NCBI RefSeq assembly: GCF_902459725.1 | Contig: NZ_CABPSH010000016.1 | Coordinates: forward strand, 31,520-95,519 | Reading direction: 5' to 3' | Length of the DNA stretch: 64,000 nucleotides | From: Pandoraea eparura | GTDB lineage: Bacteria; Pseudomonadota; Gammaproteobacteria; Burkholderiales; Burkholderiaceae | Shown: in pieces, positions 31,912-41,543 of the stretch | How the letters are laid out: every line of letters begins with the position of its first letter | Numbering within the stretch: the first letter of the stretch is position 1 | Notes under the pieces: generated by a model | Told to the model about the DNA's origin: nothing | What the model saw: only the letters and a program-made list of their open reading frames with translations | Database searches by the model: none | Translations under genes and position numbers: made by a program

Positions 31912-34497
31912 TTACATCTGCACCGTGTCGGCGACTTCCTTGAAGTCTTCGATCTGATCGAAGTTCATGTACTTGTAGATCTTGTCGCCGTTGGTGGCGA
32001 GCACGCCCATGTCGGCCATGTACTCTTCCTTGCTCGGAATCTTGCCCAGACGCGAGCAGATCGCCGCCAGTTCCGCCGAGCCGAGATACACGTTCGTGTT
32101 CTTGCCCAGACGGTTCGGGAAGTTGCGGGTCGACGTCGACATGACCGTTGCCCCTTCGCGCACTTGTGCCTGGTTACCCATGCACAGCGAGCAGCCCGGC
32201 ATTTCCGTACGCGCACCTGCCGTACCGAACACGCCGTAGTGACCTTCTTCGGTCAACTGCTTCTGGTCCATCTTCGTCGGCGGCGCCACCCACAGCTTGA
32301 CCGGAATGTCGCGCTTGCCTTCGAGCAGCTTCGATGCCGCGCGGAAGTGACCGATGTTGGTCATGCACGAACCGATGAACACTTCGTCGATCTTCGCACC
32401 AGCTACGTCCGACAAGGTCTTCACGTCGTCCGGATCATTCGGGCAGGCCACGATCGGTTCGTGGATGTCGGCCAGATCGATCTCGATGACCGCGGCGTAC
32501 TCGGCATCGGCATCCGGCGACAGCAGTTTAGGATCGGCCAGCCACTGCTCCATGGCCGCGATGCGGCGTTGCAGGCTGCGCGGATCCTGGTAGCCCTGCG
32601 CAATCATCCACTTCAGCAGCGTGACGTTGCTGTTGAGGTACTCGATGATCGGTTCCTTGTTCAGATGCACCGTGCAACCGGCGGCCGAACGTTCCGCCGA
32701 GGCATCCGAGAGTTCGAACGCTTGCTCGACCTTCAGATCGGGCAGACCTTCGATTTCGAGCACACGGCCGGAGAAGATGTTCTTCTTGCCCTGCTTGGCC
32801 ACCGTCAGCATGCCTTGCTTGATGGCATACAGCGGAATCGCGTTGACGAGATCGCGCAGCGTGACACCCGGCTGCATCTTGCCCTTGAAGCGCACGAGCA
32901 CCGATTCCGGCATGTCCAGCGGCATCGTGCCGGTGGCCGCGGCGAAGGCGACCAGTCCCGAGCCAGCCGGGAAGCTGATGCCGATCGGGAAGCGCGTGTG
33001 CGAGTCGCCGCCGGTACCGACGGTGTCCGGCAGCAGCATGCGGTTGAGCCACGAGTGAATCACGCCGTCGCCCGGACGCAGCGCAATGCCACCGCGCGTG
33101 CTGATGAAGTTCGGCAGGGTCTGGTGCGTCTTCACGTCCACCGGCTTCGGATACGCGGCCGTGTGGCAGAACGACTGCATGACCAGATCGGCCGAGAAGC
33201 CGAGGCAGGCCAGATCCTTGAGTTCGTCACGGGTCATCGGGCCGGTGGTGTCCTGCGAACCAACCGAGGTCATCTTCGGTTCGCAGTACGTGCCCGGACG
33301 GATCCCCTGGCCTTCGGGCAGGCCGCAGGCGCGGCCAACCATCTTTTGCGCCAGCGAGAAGCCGCGCCCGTTGTCGACCGGTTGCTGCGGCAGACGGAAC
33401 AGGGTCGACGCGGGCAGGCCCAGCGCTTCGCGTGCCTTGGCCGTGAGGCCGCGGCCGATGATCAGCGGAATACGGCCGCCGGCGCGCACTTCGTCGAACA
33501 GCACGTCGGACTTGACCTGAAATTCGGCGATCACTTCGCCGTTCTTGAGGGCCTTGCCCTCATACGGGCGCAGTTCGACTACATCGCCCATTTCCATCTT
33601 CGACACGTCCAGCTCGATCGGCAGCGCGCCGGCGTCTTCCATCGTGTTGTAGAAGATCGGGGCGATCTTGCTGCCCAGGCACACGCCGCCGAAACGCTTG
33701 TTCGGGATGAAGGGGATGTCTTCGCCCGTGAACCACAGCACCGAGTTGGTGGCCGACTTGCGCGAGGAGCCGGTGCCGACCACGTCACCCACATAGGCGA
33801 CGAGATGGCCCTTTTCCTTGAGCGACTCGATGAACTTGACCGGGCCGCGCTTGCCGTCTTCTTCCGGGGTGATGCCGGGGCGCGCGTTCTTGAGCATCGC
33901 CAGCGCGTGCAGCGGAATATCCGGGCGGGTGGTGGCGTCCGGTGCCGGCGACAGGTCGTCGGTGTTGGTCTCGCCCGTCACCTTGAAAACGGTGATGGTC
34001 AGGCTCTGCGGCACTTCCGGACGGCTCGTGAACCATTCGGCGTCGGCCCAGCTTTGCAGCACGGCGCGGGCGTTGGCATTGCCCTTGTCGGCCAGTTCCT
34101 TGACGTCATGGAACTGATCGAACATCAGGAGGGTTTTCTTGAGCGCATCGGCAGCGACGGTGCCGACTTCGGCGTCGGACAGCAGCTCGATGAGCGGCTG
34201 AATGTTGTAGCCGCCCAGCATGGTGCCGAGCAGTTCGGTGGCGCGGGCGCGCGAGATGAGCGCGCAGGCGGTTTCGCCCTTGGCGACGGCGGCGAGGAAG
34301 CCAGCCTTCACGCGAGCGGCTTCGTCCACCCCGGCCGGGACACGGTTCGTGATGAGGTCGAGCAGCGTTTCGGCTTCACCCGCCGGCGGATTGGTCAGCA
34401 GCTCGACCAGTTCAGCGGTCTGCTGTGCCGTCAGCGGCAGGGGCGGAATACCAAGCGCGGCGCGGGCGGCCACGTGAACACGATAGTTTTCGAGCAT
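31912..34497 (-). CDS. acnB: Aconitate hydratase B
   Basis: [4Fe-4S] enzyme of the citric acid cycle interconverting citrate and isocitrate. The 861 residues match the AcnB layout: N-terminal HEAT-like domain, swivel domain 4 next, then domains 1-3. The cluster cysteines are in GSCMTNIGH and in [11 protein letters not shown] near the C-terminus. A DSHTRFP substrate-binding stretch is present. ATG 34497 gives the standard MLENYRVHV start. The spacer upstream contains an unusual array of TCTTAT/ATAAGA units that may be a regulator site. There are no signs of damage. Confidence 0.98.
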   Translation of the reverse strand: MLENYRVHVAARAALGIPPLPLTAQQTAELVELLTNPPAGEAETLLDLITNRVPAGVDEAARVKAGFLAAVAKGETACALISRARATELLGTMLGGYNIQPLIELLSDAEVGTVAADALKKTLLMFDQFHDVKELADKGNANARAVLQSWADAEWFTSRPEVPQSLTITVFKVTGETNTDDLSPAPDATTRPDIPLHALAMLKNARPGITPEEDGKRGPVKFIESLKEKGHLVAYVGDVVGTGSSRKSATNSVLWFTGEDIPFIPNKRFGGVCLGSKIAPIFYNTMEDAGALPIELDVSKMEMGDVVELRPYEGKALKNGEVIAEFQVKSDVLFDEVRAGGRIPLIIGRGLTAKAREALGLPASTLFRLPQQPVDNGRGFSLAQKMVGRACGLPEGQGIRPGTYCEPKMTSVGSQDTTGPMTRDELKDLACLGFSADLVMQSFCHTAAYPKPVDVKTHQTLPNFISTRGGIALRPGDGVIHSWLNRMLLPDTVGTGGDSHTRFPIGISFPAGSGLVAFAAATGTMPLDMPESVLVRFKGKMQPGVTLRDLVNAIPLYAIKQGMLTVAKQGKKNIFSGRVLEIEGLPDLKVEQAFELSDASAERSAAGCTVHLNKEPIIEYLNSNVTLLKWMIAQGYQDPRSLQRRIAAMEQWLADPKLLSPDADAEYAAVIEIDLADIHEPIVACPNDPDDVKTLSDVAGAKIDEVFIGSCMTNIGHFRAASKLLEGKRDIPVKLWVAPPTKMDQKQLTEEGHYGVFGTAGARTEMPGCSLCMGNQAQVREGATVMSTSTRNFPNRLGKNTNVYLGSAELAAICSRLGKIPSKEEYMADMGVLATNGDKIYKYMNFDQIEDFKEVADTVQM

Positions 34498-34594
34498 GAG
34501 AAGACCTGCTGGCAATGCGTTTCGAGGGGAGGGGGTCAGCCCTCCAGGGCGTTATCCAAGACTGCGTTTTCCGTGATTTTAGTCGTTATGTCGG

Positions 34595-34633
34595 ATAAGA
34601 TCAAACGTCTTATGTCTTATGTCTTATATAAGA
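34595..34633. promoter_or_regulatory. TCTTAT repeat array upstream of acnB
   Basis: ATAAGA, seven bases, then GTCTTAT three times in perfect tandem, closed by ATAAGA. The last pair forms the palindrome TCTTAT-ATAAGA. About 100 bases before acnB. The arrangement suggests cooperative binding by a dimeric regulator (GntR-type sites look similar); the protein is unknown. Confidence 0.55.
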
Positions 34634-34717
34634 GTTCGGGGCGTTGTGTGATCGGGTAATTCAGGTGCGGTCTCGGCACGCTAAATCTTTTGGCGCCAGC
34701 ATTGACAGGAAATCAGC

Positions 34718-35719
34718 CTACGACTCGAATAGGACGAGGCTCTCGGGAGAAGGTGGGAGCGGCGATACACGCGTCTTTGAAAATCCAGCTTCGCGGCCCA
34801 TCTCCTCGAATTCACGTGCGGTATAGGCATCGCCTCGCGGCGTCGACCCAAGCATCATGAAGGAGAATGCCGCGGCGAAGGGCGGCGACACGCGATCGTC
34901 GTCAGGAACGAATTCCACCGCGAGCACTCGCCCGCCGGCGCTGAGGCTGCTGCGGACTTTCGAGAGCAGTCCCACACAGGTGGGAGGATCGAAGTGGTGC
35001 AGGAAGTTCGAGAGCAGAACAAGATCGAAGTCCTTGCCCCATTCGACGTCGAACGCGCTGCCCTCGATCGTCTGATAGCGCGCGCTTACACCGGCCGCCA
35101 CAGCGTTCTCCTTCGCAACCGCCAATACCGCTTGCCAGTCGGTTGCCACGACTTGCGCGGCAGGAAAGGCGCGAGCGATCGCAATGCCGAATACCCCGTG
35201 CCCGGCGGCAATGTCGAGCACGCGCTTCGGTGCCTCGGGCCATGTGTCGATGTGCTGAGCCACGGCCTGCGCGGTTGGCGCCACAAAAGGCACCATCGCG
35301 CGAGCGAATTTCACCCAGACGGGGTTGTCGGGGGACATGTTGCCCAGCCCGACGGAGCCTCCGTTTCGAACGAACGCAACCGGATCCTCCAGCCACAACG
35401 CCGTCATTTCGGGTGCCGCAAGAAAATCGGAGACGCCTCCCATCCAAGCCGGCGAGGACGTCGTAAGGAATGTAGAAGTCGACGGTGTCAATCGATAGCG
35501 CCCCATCTGCTTTTGCAGCAGCCCCAGGACGGTCAGGTAATCGCAGAGAATGCGAACGCCGCGCCCGGAGGCCTGCACGCGCTTCGCTATAAGCTCGAGT
35601 TCACCCTTTTCAGTCTCGATCGCGGTGAACAGATCGAGCGCGACGGCGGCTTTCAATGCAGCGGTCTTCTGATATCCGAGTAAGGCATCTACGAAGGCTT
35701 GCGGAGAAATATCGTCCAC
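34718..35719 (-). CDS. SAM-dependent O-methyltransferase-like protein
   Basis: A 333-residue class I methyltransferase of the plant/bacterial O-methyltransferase group. The N-terminal helical dimerisation domain (residues ~1-110) has the winged-helix look. The SAM motif I is VLDIAAGHGVFG. A DFDLVLLSNFLHHFD segment corresponds to the catalytic region and carries His pairs like the general base of the family. The GTG at 35719 was chosen because AAAGGA stands about eight bases before it; the frame is open further upstream. No biosynthetic neighbours are present, so the acceptor is unknown. Confidence 0.8.
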   Translation of the reverse strand: MDDISPQAFVDALLGYQKTAALKAAVALDLFTAIETEKGELELIAKRVQASGRGVRILCDYLTVLGLLQKQMGRYRLTPSTSTFLTTSSPAWMGGVSDFLAAPEMTALWLEDPVAFVRNGGSVGLGNMSPDNPVWVKFARAMVPFVAPTAQAVAQHIDTWPEAPKRVLDIAAGHGVFGIAIARAFPAAQVVATDWQAVLAVAKENAVAAGVSARYQTIEGSAFDVEWGKDFDLVLLSNFLHHFDPPTCVGLLSKVRSSLSAGGRVLAVEFVPDDDRVSPPFAAAFSFMMLGSTPRGDAYTAREFEEMGREAGFSKTRVSPLPPSPESLVLFES

Positions 35720-36028
35720 GACCAAAGTCCTTTCGCGAAATACCGCGGCGAGCGGCGTTGCCGATGAGGACGGGCGGTCACACCCCACAGGGTGACGGGC
35801 TGACGGCGCCGTCAATCTGTTCGAGTATAGGAAATTCGCTACCGGGTGCTAACGTTTTAATTTCACCGGCATTGCTTCACCCTTGCATGGACCGGTCGCG
35901 CGCGTGGGCAAGCGGACTGCACGCAGATGACACGACGCGCGGCAGTCGGAGGTTGAGCCAACCGACACCGATCCGGTAGCAAAGGCGTCGGAGAAGTCGG
36001 CCATGGGCATCCCGGATAGTGGCGCGAC
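35720..36028. other. Gene-free interval
   Basis: About 310 bases between the methyltransferase start and the end of the exported His-rich protein gene. It presumably holds the methyltransferase promoter; no clear element was seen. Confidence 0.5.
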
Positions 36029-36577
36029 TTACTTCGCCATCGAAGCGTTCATCGGATGGTGGTGCATCATGCCGGGATCGTGGCCCGCCATGGCATCGTG
36101 ACCATGATCGGACAACTGCGCGTCGAACCATGCGTGAACCGCGTCGACAAGGCGCGGCTCGTTTGCGCGATAGACGATCTCACCACCGTTGGGCAAGTCG
36201 CGATAGGCAACCTTCAATTCGCCCGGCTGCGCGGCTCGCAACACCGACAGGCCCGGCATGTCGCTGCCGTGGATCGTCTCCGGCGCGCCAAAATCCCCTG
36301 CTGCGAAGTTTCGGGCGATGACGGTCATGTGCTCGCGGATCAGCGTGACCTGCTTCGGGTCGCGATGCTTCGTGACAACTTGCTGGACGCCGCCGCTGGC
36401 GGTCTTCGTAAAGATGTGGGTCGTGGCGGCCAGGGAGAACGGCATCACTTCGGCCCCGTGTTGCGCCACCACGGCCTGGCGTGCGGTGACGTCGGCAAAG
36501 GCGACGGATGAGAGAACAACGGCACCGAGCATGACGGCGGTCGTGGCGCCGATTACCGACACTGAAGCGCGTTTCAT
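36029..36577 (-). CDS. Exported protein with His/Met-rich tail, function unknown
   Basis: A 182-residue protein with an N-terminal signal peptide (hydrophobic core residues ~8-28, likely cut after SSVAFA). The body contains AEVMPFSLAATTHIF, then IHGSDMPGLSVL and a C-terminal WFDAQLSDHGHDAMAG. The last 25 residues are rich in His and Met (HDPGMMHHHPM), suggesting metal binding in the periplasm. Relatives in Burkholderia are, as far as I recall, labelled aspartate carbamoyltransferase, but nothing here resembles that enzyme. GGAG precedes the ATG. It is not obviously in an operon. Function unknown. Confidence 0.8.
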   Translation of the reverse strand: MKRASVSVIGATTAVMLGAVVLSSVAFADVTARQAVVAQHGAEVMPFSLAATTHIFTKTASGGVQQVVTKHRDPKQVTLIREHMTVIARNFAAGDFGAPETIHGSDMPGLSVLRAAQPGELKVAYRDLPNGGEIVYRANEPRLVDAVHAWFDAQLSDHGHDAMAGHDPGMMHHHPMNASMAK

Positions 36578-36712
36578 GGATAACTCCAATCGAAAGGGCA
36601 CTCGAAGTCTACCGTCGACATGCCACGCGGGATATGACTGAAATCATACGCCGCGCCATACCGCTCGACCCGGTAATTACCGCGCGACGACCCGTGAAAT
36701 ACCGACACGTCG

Positions 36713-37621
36713 TCACGATGGCGCGCGAGCCCGTTCCACCAGGTGTTCCACCATTCTCTGCGCCGCGGGCGGTAACGTTTCAAAGTCGCGATAACAGATG
36801 ATGAAGCGTCGGCGGGCCCAACTGTCGGTCAGCGGGATCGTCTTGATCTTCATGCTGGCTTGGTAAATCTCGCCGACTTCAGCGGGAATCACGCTGATGC
36901 CCAGGTTCGCGGCAACGACCCGCAAGGCTGCATCGAAGCTCGACACCACCGCGCGATAGGTCACGGTCCGCCCGACATTCGCGGCGGCTCGCTGCAAAAG
37001 CGTGTGCACCGCCGTCGCCGGGGGCATGCCCACGTGGTCATAGTCCAACGATTGGTGAAACGACAGCGCGCGACGCCCGGCCAACGGGTGCGCCGGATGC
37101 ACCGCCAAGGCCAGCGAATCCTCGCGGTACGGCACCGCCTGCAAGCCGTCCAGTGCGACATTATCCCAGCAGACGCCGACCGACGCCGAGCCCTCGCGAA
37201 TGCGACGGACCAGATCGACCGACAGCCGCTCCTCGACATCGACCCGGATGTCGGCATGGGCCGGGATCGACATGAAGTCGGAGATATCGTCCAACAGCGA
37301 TTCCGCGATGGCCGACGCAGACGCACATAGGCTCACCCGCCCCTTCAAGCCCCCCCCGAACGACGCCGCGTCCGACGCAATTCGCTCCATTGTGAACAAC
37401 ACGCTGCGCGCATTTTCCAGCACGGCCAGCCCGGCGGCCGTGGGCTGTACACCGCGCCGCGTGCGGGTCAAAAGCGTCACGCCGAGATCCGACTCCATCT
37501 GCGCAATTCGCTTGCTGATCGCCGACGGCTCGATATGCGCCTCGCTCGCCGCCCGCCCGATGTTGTTGTGGTCGCACACGGCCACAAACAAGCGCAGGGT
37601 CTTCAAATCGATGTCGCGCAC
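36713..37621 (-). CDS. LysR-family transcriptional regulator
   Basis: A 302-residue regulator. The helix-turn-helix is NNIGRAASEAHIEPSAISKR near residues 19-38 and a typical effector domain follows. It is divergent from the HMG-CoA-lyase-like gene. The 144-base spacer holds two copies of a 13-base palindromic site 45 bases apart, the pattern of a LysR tetramer occupying recognition and activation sites. It therefore probably controls the lyase/CoA-transferase/MFS genes in response to their substrate. Confidence 0.92.
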   Translation of the reverse strand: MRDIDLKTLRLFVAVCDHNNIGRAASEAHIEPSAISKRIAQMESDLGVTLLTRTRRGVQPTAAGLAVLENARSVLFTMERIASDAASFGGGLKGRVSLCASASAIAESLLDDISDFMSIPAHADIRVDVEERLSVDLVRRIREGSASVGVCWDNVALDGLQAVPYREDSLALAVHPAHPLAGRRALSFHQSLDYDHVGMPPATAVHTLLQRAAANVGRTVTYRAVVSSFDAALRVVAANLGISVIPAEVGEIYQASMKIKTIPLTDSWARRRFIICYRDFETLPPAAQRMVEHLVERARAPS

Positions 37622-37649
37622 AACGCCTCCTCGGTCCGCCTGATTCTGA

Positions 37650-37707
37650 CATTCCTGAATGGAACGCCAGAGCTGCCTTTTCTTCTCTTTATTTCCATTC
37701 AGGAATG
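37650..37707. promoter_or_regulatory. Twin LysR operators between the LysR and lyase genes
   Basis: CATTCCTGAATGG (37650-37662) and its exact complement CCATTCAGGAATG (37695-37707). Each copy is itself palindromic (CATTC-CT-GAATG). The 45-base centre-to-centre distance is near four helical turns. Confidence 0.75.
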
Positions 37708-37765
37708 ACTAAAGTTAGCACAAAAGCCGGAGGCTCAGACCGGCACCGATAACTTAGGAGATGCC

Positions 37766-38716
37766 ATGTCCCTGTATCCGTCGCGCGTCGTGCTGCGCGA
37801 GGTTGGCATGCGCGACGGGCTGCAAAGCCTGTCCAGCGTGTTGCCCACCGAACGCAAGATCGAGTGGATCGATGCCGCCTACGCCGCCGGTCTGCGCGAA
37901 ATCGAGGTCGGCTCGTTCGTGCCCCCCGAGCGGCTGCCCCAACTCGCCGACACGCCCGCACTGGTGGCGCACGCGCGCACCCTTCCCGGCTTGTCCGTCA
38001 GCGCGCTGGTGCCCAACCTGAAGGGCGCCGAACGCGCATTGGCCTGCGGCGTCGATCGCCTGCTCGTCCCTCTCTCGGCGAGCCACGCACACAGCCTCGC
38101 CAACCTGCGCAAGACACCCGATGACGTCATCGCGGAGGTCGGGCGCATTCGTGCCGCACGCGACGCCGCCGGCGTCAAAACGAAGATTGAAGGCGGCGTG
38201 GGCACAGCGTTCGGCTGCACGCTGCAGGGCGTCGTGCCGGAAGCCGAGGTGATGCGTTGCCTCGCCGCGTTGCTCGACGTCGGCGCCGACGACGTCAGCC
38301 TGGCGGACACGGTGGGTTATGCCGGCCCCGGCGCGGTGAGCCGTCTGTTCACGCAGGCGCGCGCGCTGGCCGGTGAGCGCCTGTGGTGCGGTCACTTCCA
38401 TGACACGCGCGGATTGGCGCTGGCCAATGTGATCGCGGCACTCGGCACCGGTGTCGATCGCTTCGATACGTCCCTTGGCGGCATCGGTGGGTGTCCGCAC
38501 GCACCGGGCGCAAGCGGCAACGCGGCCACCGAAGACCTGGCCTTCATGCTGGACGACATGCAAATCGTGACGGGGCTCGATATCGACGCGCTCCTCGCCC
38601 TCCGGGCACGCCTGACCACATGGCTGCCCGGCGAAACGTTCCACGGTGCGCTTGCGCGCGCCGGACGCCCCCTACTGACCGGCGCGTCGTGGACGACGCT
38701 GCCCAGCGCTGCCTGA
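37766..38716 (+). CDS. Hydroxymethylglutaryl-CoA lyase family protein
   Basis: A 316-residue TIM-barrel lyase of the HMGL-like family, expected to split a 3-hydroxy-3-methyl acyl-CoA into acetyl-CoA and a keto acid. Visible are REVGMRDGLQ with the conserved Arg-Asp pair (residues ~11-20), the GHFHDTRG metal-binding block, and GGIGGCPHAPGASGN with the catalytic Cys loop. TTAGGAG precedes the ATG. It is followed by a class III CoA-transferase and an MFS transporter. The neighbours suggest uptake and CoA activation of a free acid such as 3-hydroxy-3-methylglutarate or citramalate before cleavage. Which one cannot be told. Confidence 0.88.
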   Translation: MSLYPSRVVLREVGMRDGLQSLSSVLPTERKIEWIDAAYAAGLREIEVGSFVPPERLPQLADTPALVAHARTLPGLSVSALVPNLKGAERALACGVDRLLVPLSASHAHSLANLRKTPDDVIAEVGRIRAARDAAGVKTKIEGGVGTAFGCTLQGVVPEAEVMRCLAALLDVGADDVSLADTVGYAGPGAVSRLFTQARALAGERLWCGHFHDTRGLALANVIAALGTGVDRFDTSLGGIGGCPHAPGASGNAATEDLAFMLDDMQIVTGLDIDALLALRARLTTWLPGETFHGALARAGRPLLTGASWTTLPSAA

Positions 38717-38724
38717 GGATTGAC

Positions 38725-39879
38725 ATGATGTCTCAAGAAAATCGCTTGCCGCTCGAAGGCGTGCGCGTCGTTGAGTTCACCCATATGGTGATGGGCCCGA
38801 CCTGCGGGATGATTCTCGCGGACCTCGGTGCCGAGGTCATCAAGGTCGAGCCGCCCGGCGGCGACAAAACGCGCAAGCTGCCAGGGTTGGGCATCGGCTT
38901 CTTCCGCGCCTTCAATCGCAACAAGAAAAGCGTTGTCATCGATATCAATACCGATGCGGGCCGCGAGACGGCGGCCGACCTCATCGGCGAGTGCGACATC
39001 GTGATCGAGAACTTCCGTCCCGGACTGATGGCGTCGTGCGGGCTCGATTACACGACACTGTCGCGCCAACATCCTGGCCTCATCTACGTGTCGCACAAGG
39101 GCTTCCTGCCCGGGCCGTATGAGAAGCGTCTGGCGCTGGACGAAGTGGTGCAGATGATGGGCGGACTCTCGTACATGACGGGCCCGGTGGGCCGCCCGCT
39201 TCGCGCCGGCACATCGGTCAACGACATCATGGGCGGCATGTTCGGCGCGATCGGCGTGCTGGCCGCTCTGCGCGAGCGCGACGCGACGGGCCGCGGTCAG
39301 GAAGTGCAAAGCGCCTTGTTCGAGAACTGCGTTTTCCTCAGCTCGCAGCACATGCAGCAGTACTCGATGACGGGCGAAGCGCCTCCGCCGATGCCCGCCC
39401 GCGTGTCCGCCTGGAGCGTCTACGACGTGTTCACGCTCGCCAACGACGAGCAGCTTTTCATCGGCGCGGTCAGCGACAAACAGTTCCTCAAGCTCTGCGA
39501 TGTGATCGGGTGTCCTGAGTTGGCCACCGAACCGCAATTCGCCACGAACGCCGATCGAGTCGCCGTGCGACCGCATCTGCTCGAACGACTCGGCGCCGTG
39601 CTTCGTCATCACGACATGCAAGTGTTGATGCCTCAACTTGAAGCGGCGGGCATTCCGTTCGCCCCGATCGTGCGTCCTGAACAGTTGCTCGACGACCCGC
39701 ATCTTCGGGCCAGCGGCGGCATTGCGCCGATGCAGACCGACGACGGCACCGTCACCGATGTCGTGCTTCTGCCGATCATGTTGGGCGGGCGTCGTCCCGG
39801 GGTTAGACAGGCGCTGGCAAAAGTCGGCGAACACACACAGCAAATCCTTGGGCGTCTGACTCGCAAGGTCGCCGCCTGA
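38725..39879 (+). CDS. Class III (CaiB/BaiF) CoA-transferase
   Basis: A 384-residue CoA-transferase that would move CoA from a donor such as succinyl-CoA to the acid cleaved by the preceding lyase. Typical signs are the opening LEGVRVVEFTHMVMGPTCGM, LADLGAEVIKVEPPGGD, and FNRNKKSVVIDI, with ENFRPG following; the catalytic Asp is expected further on. GAGGA lies before two adjacent ATGs (38725 and 38728). Only eight bases separate it from the lyase stop, so the two are co-transcribed. Confidence 0.9.
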   Translation: MMSQENRLPLEGVRVVEFTHMVMGPTCGMILADLGAEVIKVEPPGGDKTRKLPGLGIGFFRAFNRNKKSVVIDINTDAGRETAADLIGECDIVIENFRPGLMASCGLDYTTLSRQHPGLIYVSHKGFLPGPYEKRLALDEVVQMMGGLSYMTGPVGRPLRAGTSVNDIMGGMFGAIGVLAALRERDATGRGQEVQSALFENCVFLSSQHMQQYSMTGEAPPPMPARVSAWSVYDVFTLANDEQLFIGAVSDKQFLKLCDVIGCPELATEPQFATNADRVAVRPHLLERLGAVLRHHDMQVLMPQLEAAGIPFAPIVRPEQLLDDPHLRASGGIAPMQTDDGTVTDVVLLPIMLGGRRPGVRQALAKVGEHTQQILGRLTRKVAA

Positions 39880-39980
39880 CGCAAGCGCACTGCGGGCCAC
39901 GGAGGCCTGCAATACGCGCTCATACGATGTCGCGGCGCCATAACAAAACTCATGCCGCGACCGACTCTCTGGAGACAAGC

Positions 39981-41420
39981 ATGACCACTGGCCTGACCGC
40001 GGGCGCACCGCCCGCTGCTTCGAATCACGTACCTGCCGACATTCACCCGGCCGCCGAAGTCGCGGCCCGAATGGACCGGTTGCCCGTCACCGGCTATCTC
40101 TGGAAGCTCGTTCTGCTGATTTCGCTGGGCGGCTTCTTCGAAATCTACGATCTGATTTTCACCGGGTACATTGCGCCCGGCATGGCGAAGAGCGGACTGC
40201 TCAGCGCCACCACGCATTCGCTGTTCGGATTTCACGGGATTGCCGGTTTCATCGCCGCGACATTCGCTGGCTTGTTCGTTGGCACGTTCTGCTTCGGTGG
40301 GTTGCCGGACCGCTTCGGCCGCCGTGCCGTGTTCACGTATTCACTGCTGTGGTACTCGGTTTGTTCGGCCATCATGGCGCTGTCGAACTCGCCGGAGTCG
40401 CTGATCATCTGGCGCTTCATCGCCGGGATCGGCGTCGGCGTGGAAATCGTCACGATCGACAGTTATGTGACCGAACTGATGCCGCAACACATGCGCGGAC
40501 GGGCGATGGCGTTCAATCAGATGGTCATGTTCGCCGCGGCGCCGGTGGCTGCACTGCTGTCTTACTGGTTGGTGCCGACCACCCTGTTCGGGCTAGACGG
40601 ATGGCGTTGGGTGGTGCTCGCCGGATCGGTGGGCGCCGTGCTGGTCTGGTTGGTGCGACGCGCCGTGCCGGAAAGCCCACGTTGGCTCGCCATGAATGGC
40701 CGCGTCGACCAGGCCGACACGATTGTCTCGCGTATGGAGCAAGCCGTGATGCGCGAAACCGGTTCGCCGTTGCCGGCGCCGGCTGAGGTGGTTCAACTGC
40801 CTCCGCAACGCCGGGCGACGTTCGCGGAGCTGCTTCAACCGCCGTACCGCTCGCGCCTGTTGATGCTCATTGCGTTCAACTTCTGTCAGGCCATCGGGTA
40901 CTACGGATTCGCCAACTGGGTGCCGACGCTGTTGATCGGGCAAGGCATTACGGTCACGAAGAGCCTGCTGTATTCGTTCATCATCGCATTCGCATTGCCG
41001 CTTGGACCGGCGTTGACAATCCTCTTTGCCGACAAGATCGAGCGCAAGTGGCTCATCGTCGGCTCGGCGGCCGCCGTCGTGGTATTCGGTCTCACGTTCG
41101 CGCGCTTGACCAACGTGCCGGGGCTGATCGTGTGCGGCATCGTGATCAGCCTGTTCGGCCAGATCATCTCGGTTTGCTATCACGCCTATCAGGCTGAACT
41201 TTTCCCGACCGCGATTCGGTGCCGCGCCAACGGGATCGTGTATTCGGCCAGTCGGGCGGGCGCCATGCTCTCCGGCTTTCTCATCGCGGCATTGCTGCGC
41301 GACTTCGGTGTGCCCGGCGTCTTCACCGGCATTACGGTCTGCATGCTGGTCGTCATGATCTCCATCGGGGCGTTCGGACCGAAGACAAACGGCATACGTC
41401 TGGAAGCGCTGTCACACTGA
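39981..41420 (+). CDS. MFS transporter for an organic acid
   Basis: A 479-residue major facilitator with about 12 membrane helices. The helix 1 stretch GGFFEIYDLIFTGYIAPG is typical of the sugar/aromatic-acid symporter group (acidic residue in helix 1), and GGLPDRFGRR is the conserved loop motif. GGAGACAAGC precedes the ATG at 39981. It is downstream of the lyase and CoA-transferase genes on the same strand, with about 100 bases between, so it probably imports their substrate. Confidence 0.88.
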   Translation: MTTGLTAGAPPAASNHVPADIHPAAEVAARMDRLPVTGYLWKLVLLISLGGFFEIYDLIFTGYIAPGMAKSGLLSATTHSLFGFHGIAGFIAATFAGLFVGTFCFGGLPDRFGRRAVFTYSLLWYSVCSAIMALSNSPESLIIWRFIAGIGVGVEIVTIDSYVTELMPQHMRGRAMAFNQMVMFAAAPVAALLSYWLVPTTLFGLDGWRWVVLAGSVGAVLVWLVRRAVPESPRWLAMNGRVDQADTIVSRMEQAVMRETGSPLPAPAEVVQLPPQRRATFAELLQPPYRSRLLMLIAFNFCQAIGYYGFANWVPTLLIGQGITVTKSLLYSFIIAFALPLGPALTILFADKIERKWLIVGSAAAVVVFGLTFARLTNVPGLIVCGIVISLFGQIISVCYHAYQAELFPTAIRCRANGIVYSASRAGAMLSGFLIAALLRDFGVPGVFTGITVCMLVVMISIGAFGPKTNGIRLEALSH

Positions 41421-41543
41421 CATCGACGTTCCACCGTTGATGGTCTGGCAATCAGGCGTACGATTCCCATTGCGTCCGGGTCGCCCGACCGGGACCGGGC
41501 CGGCCCATCGCGCACGCGATGGGCTACCGAGGGGACAACGTCC

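Noticed and set aside
32164..34659. A frame of over 800 codons on the plus strand opposite acnB
   Set aside because: Same shadow effect; the translation is Arg/Gly/His-rich without any family motif, and acnB explains the region.
36029..36577. Aspartate carbamoyltransferase
   Set aside because: The protein is exported and 182 residues long, and none of the carbamoyl phosphate or aspartate binding motifs are present.
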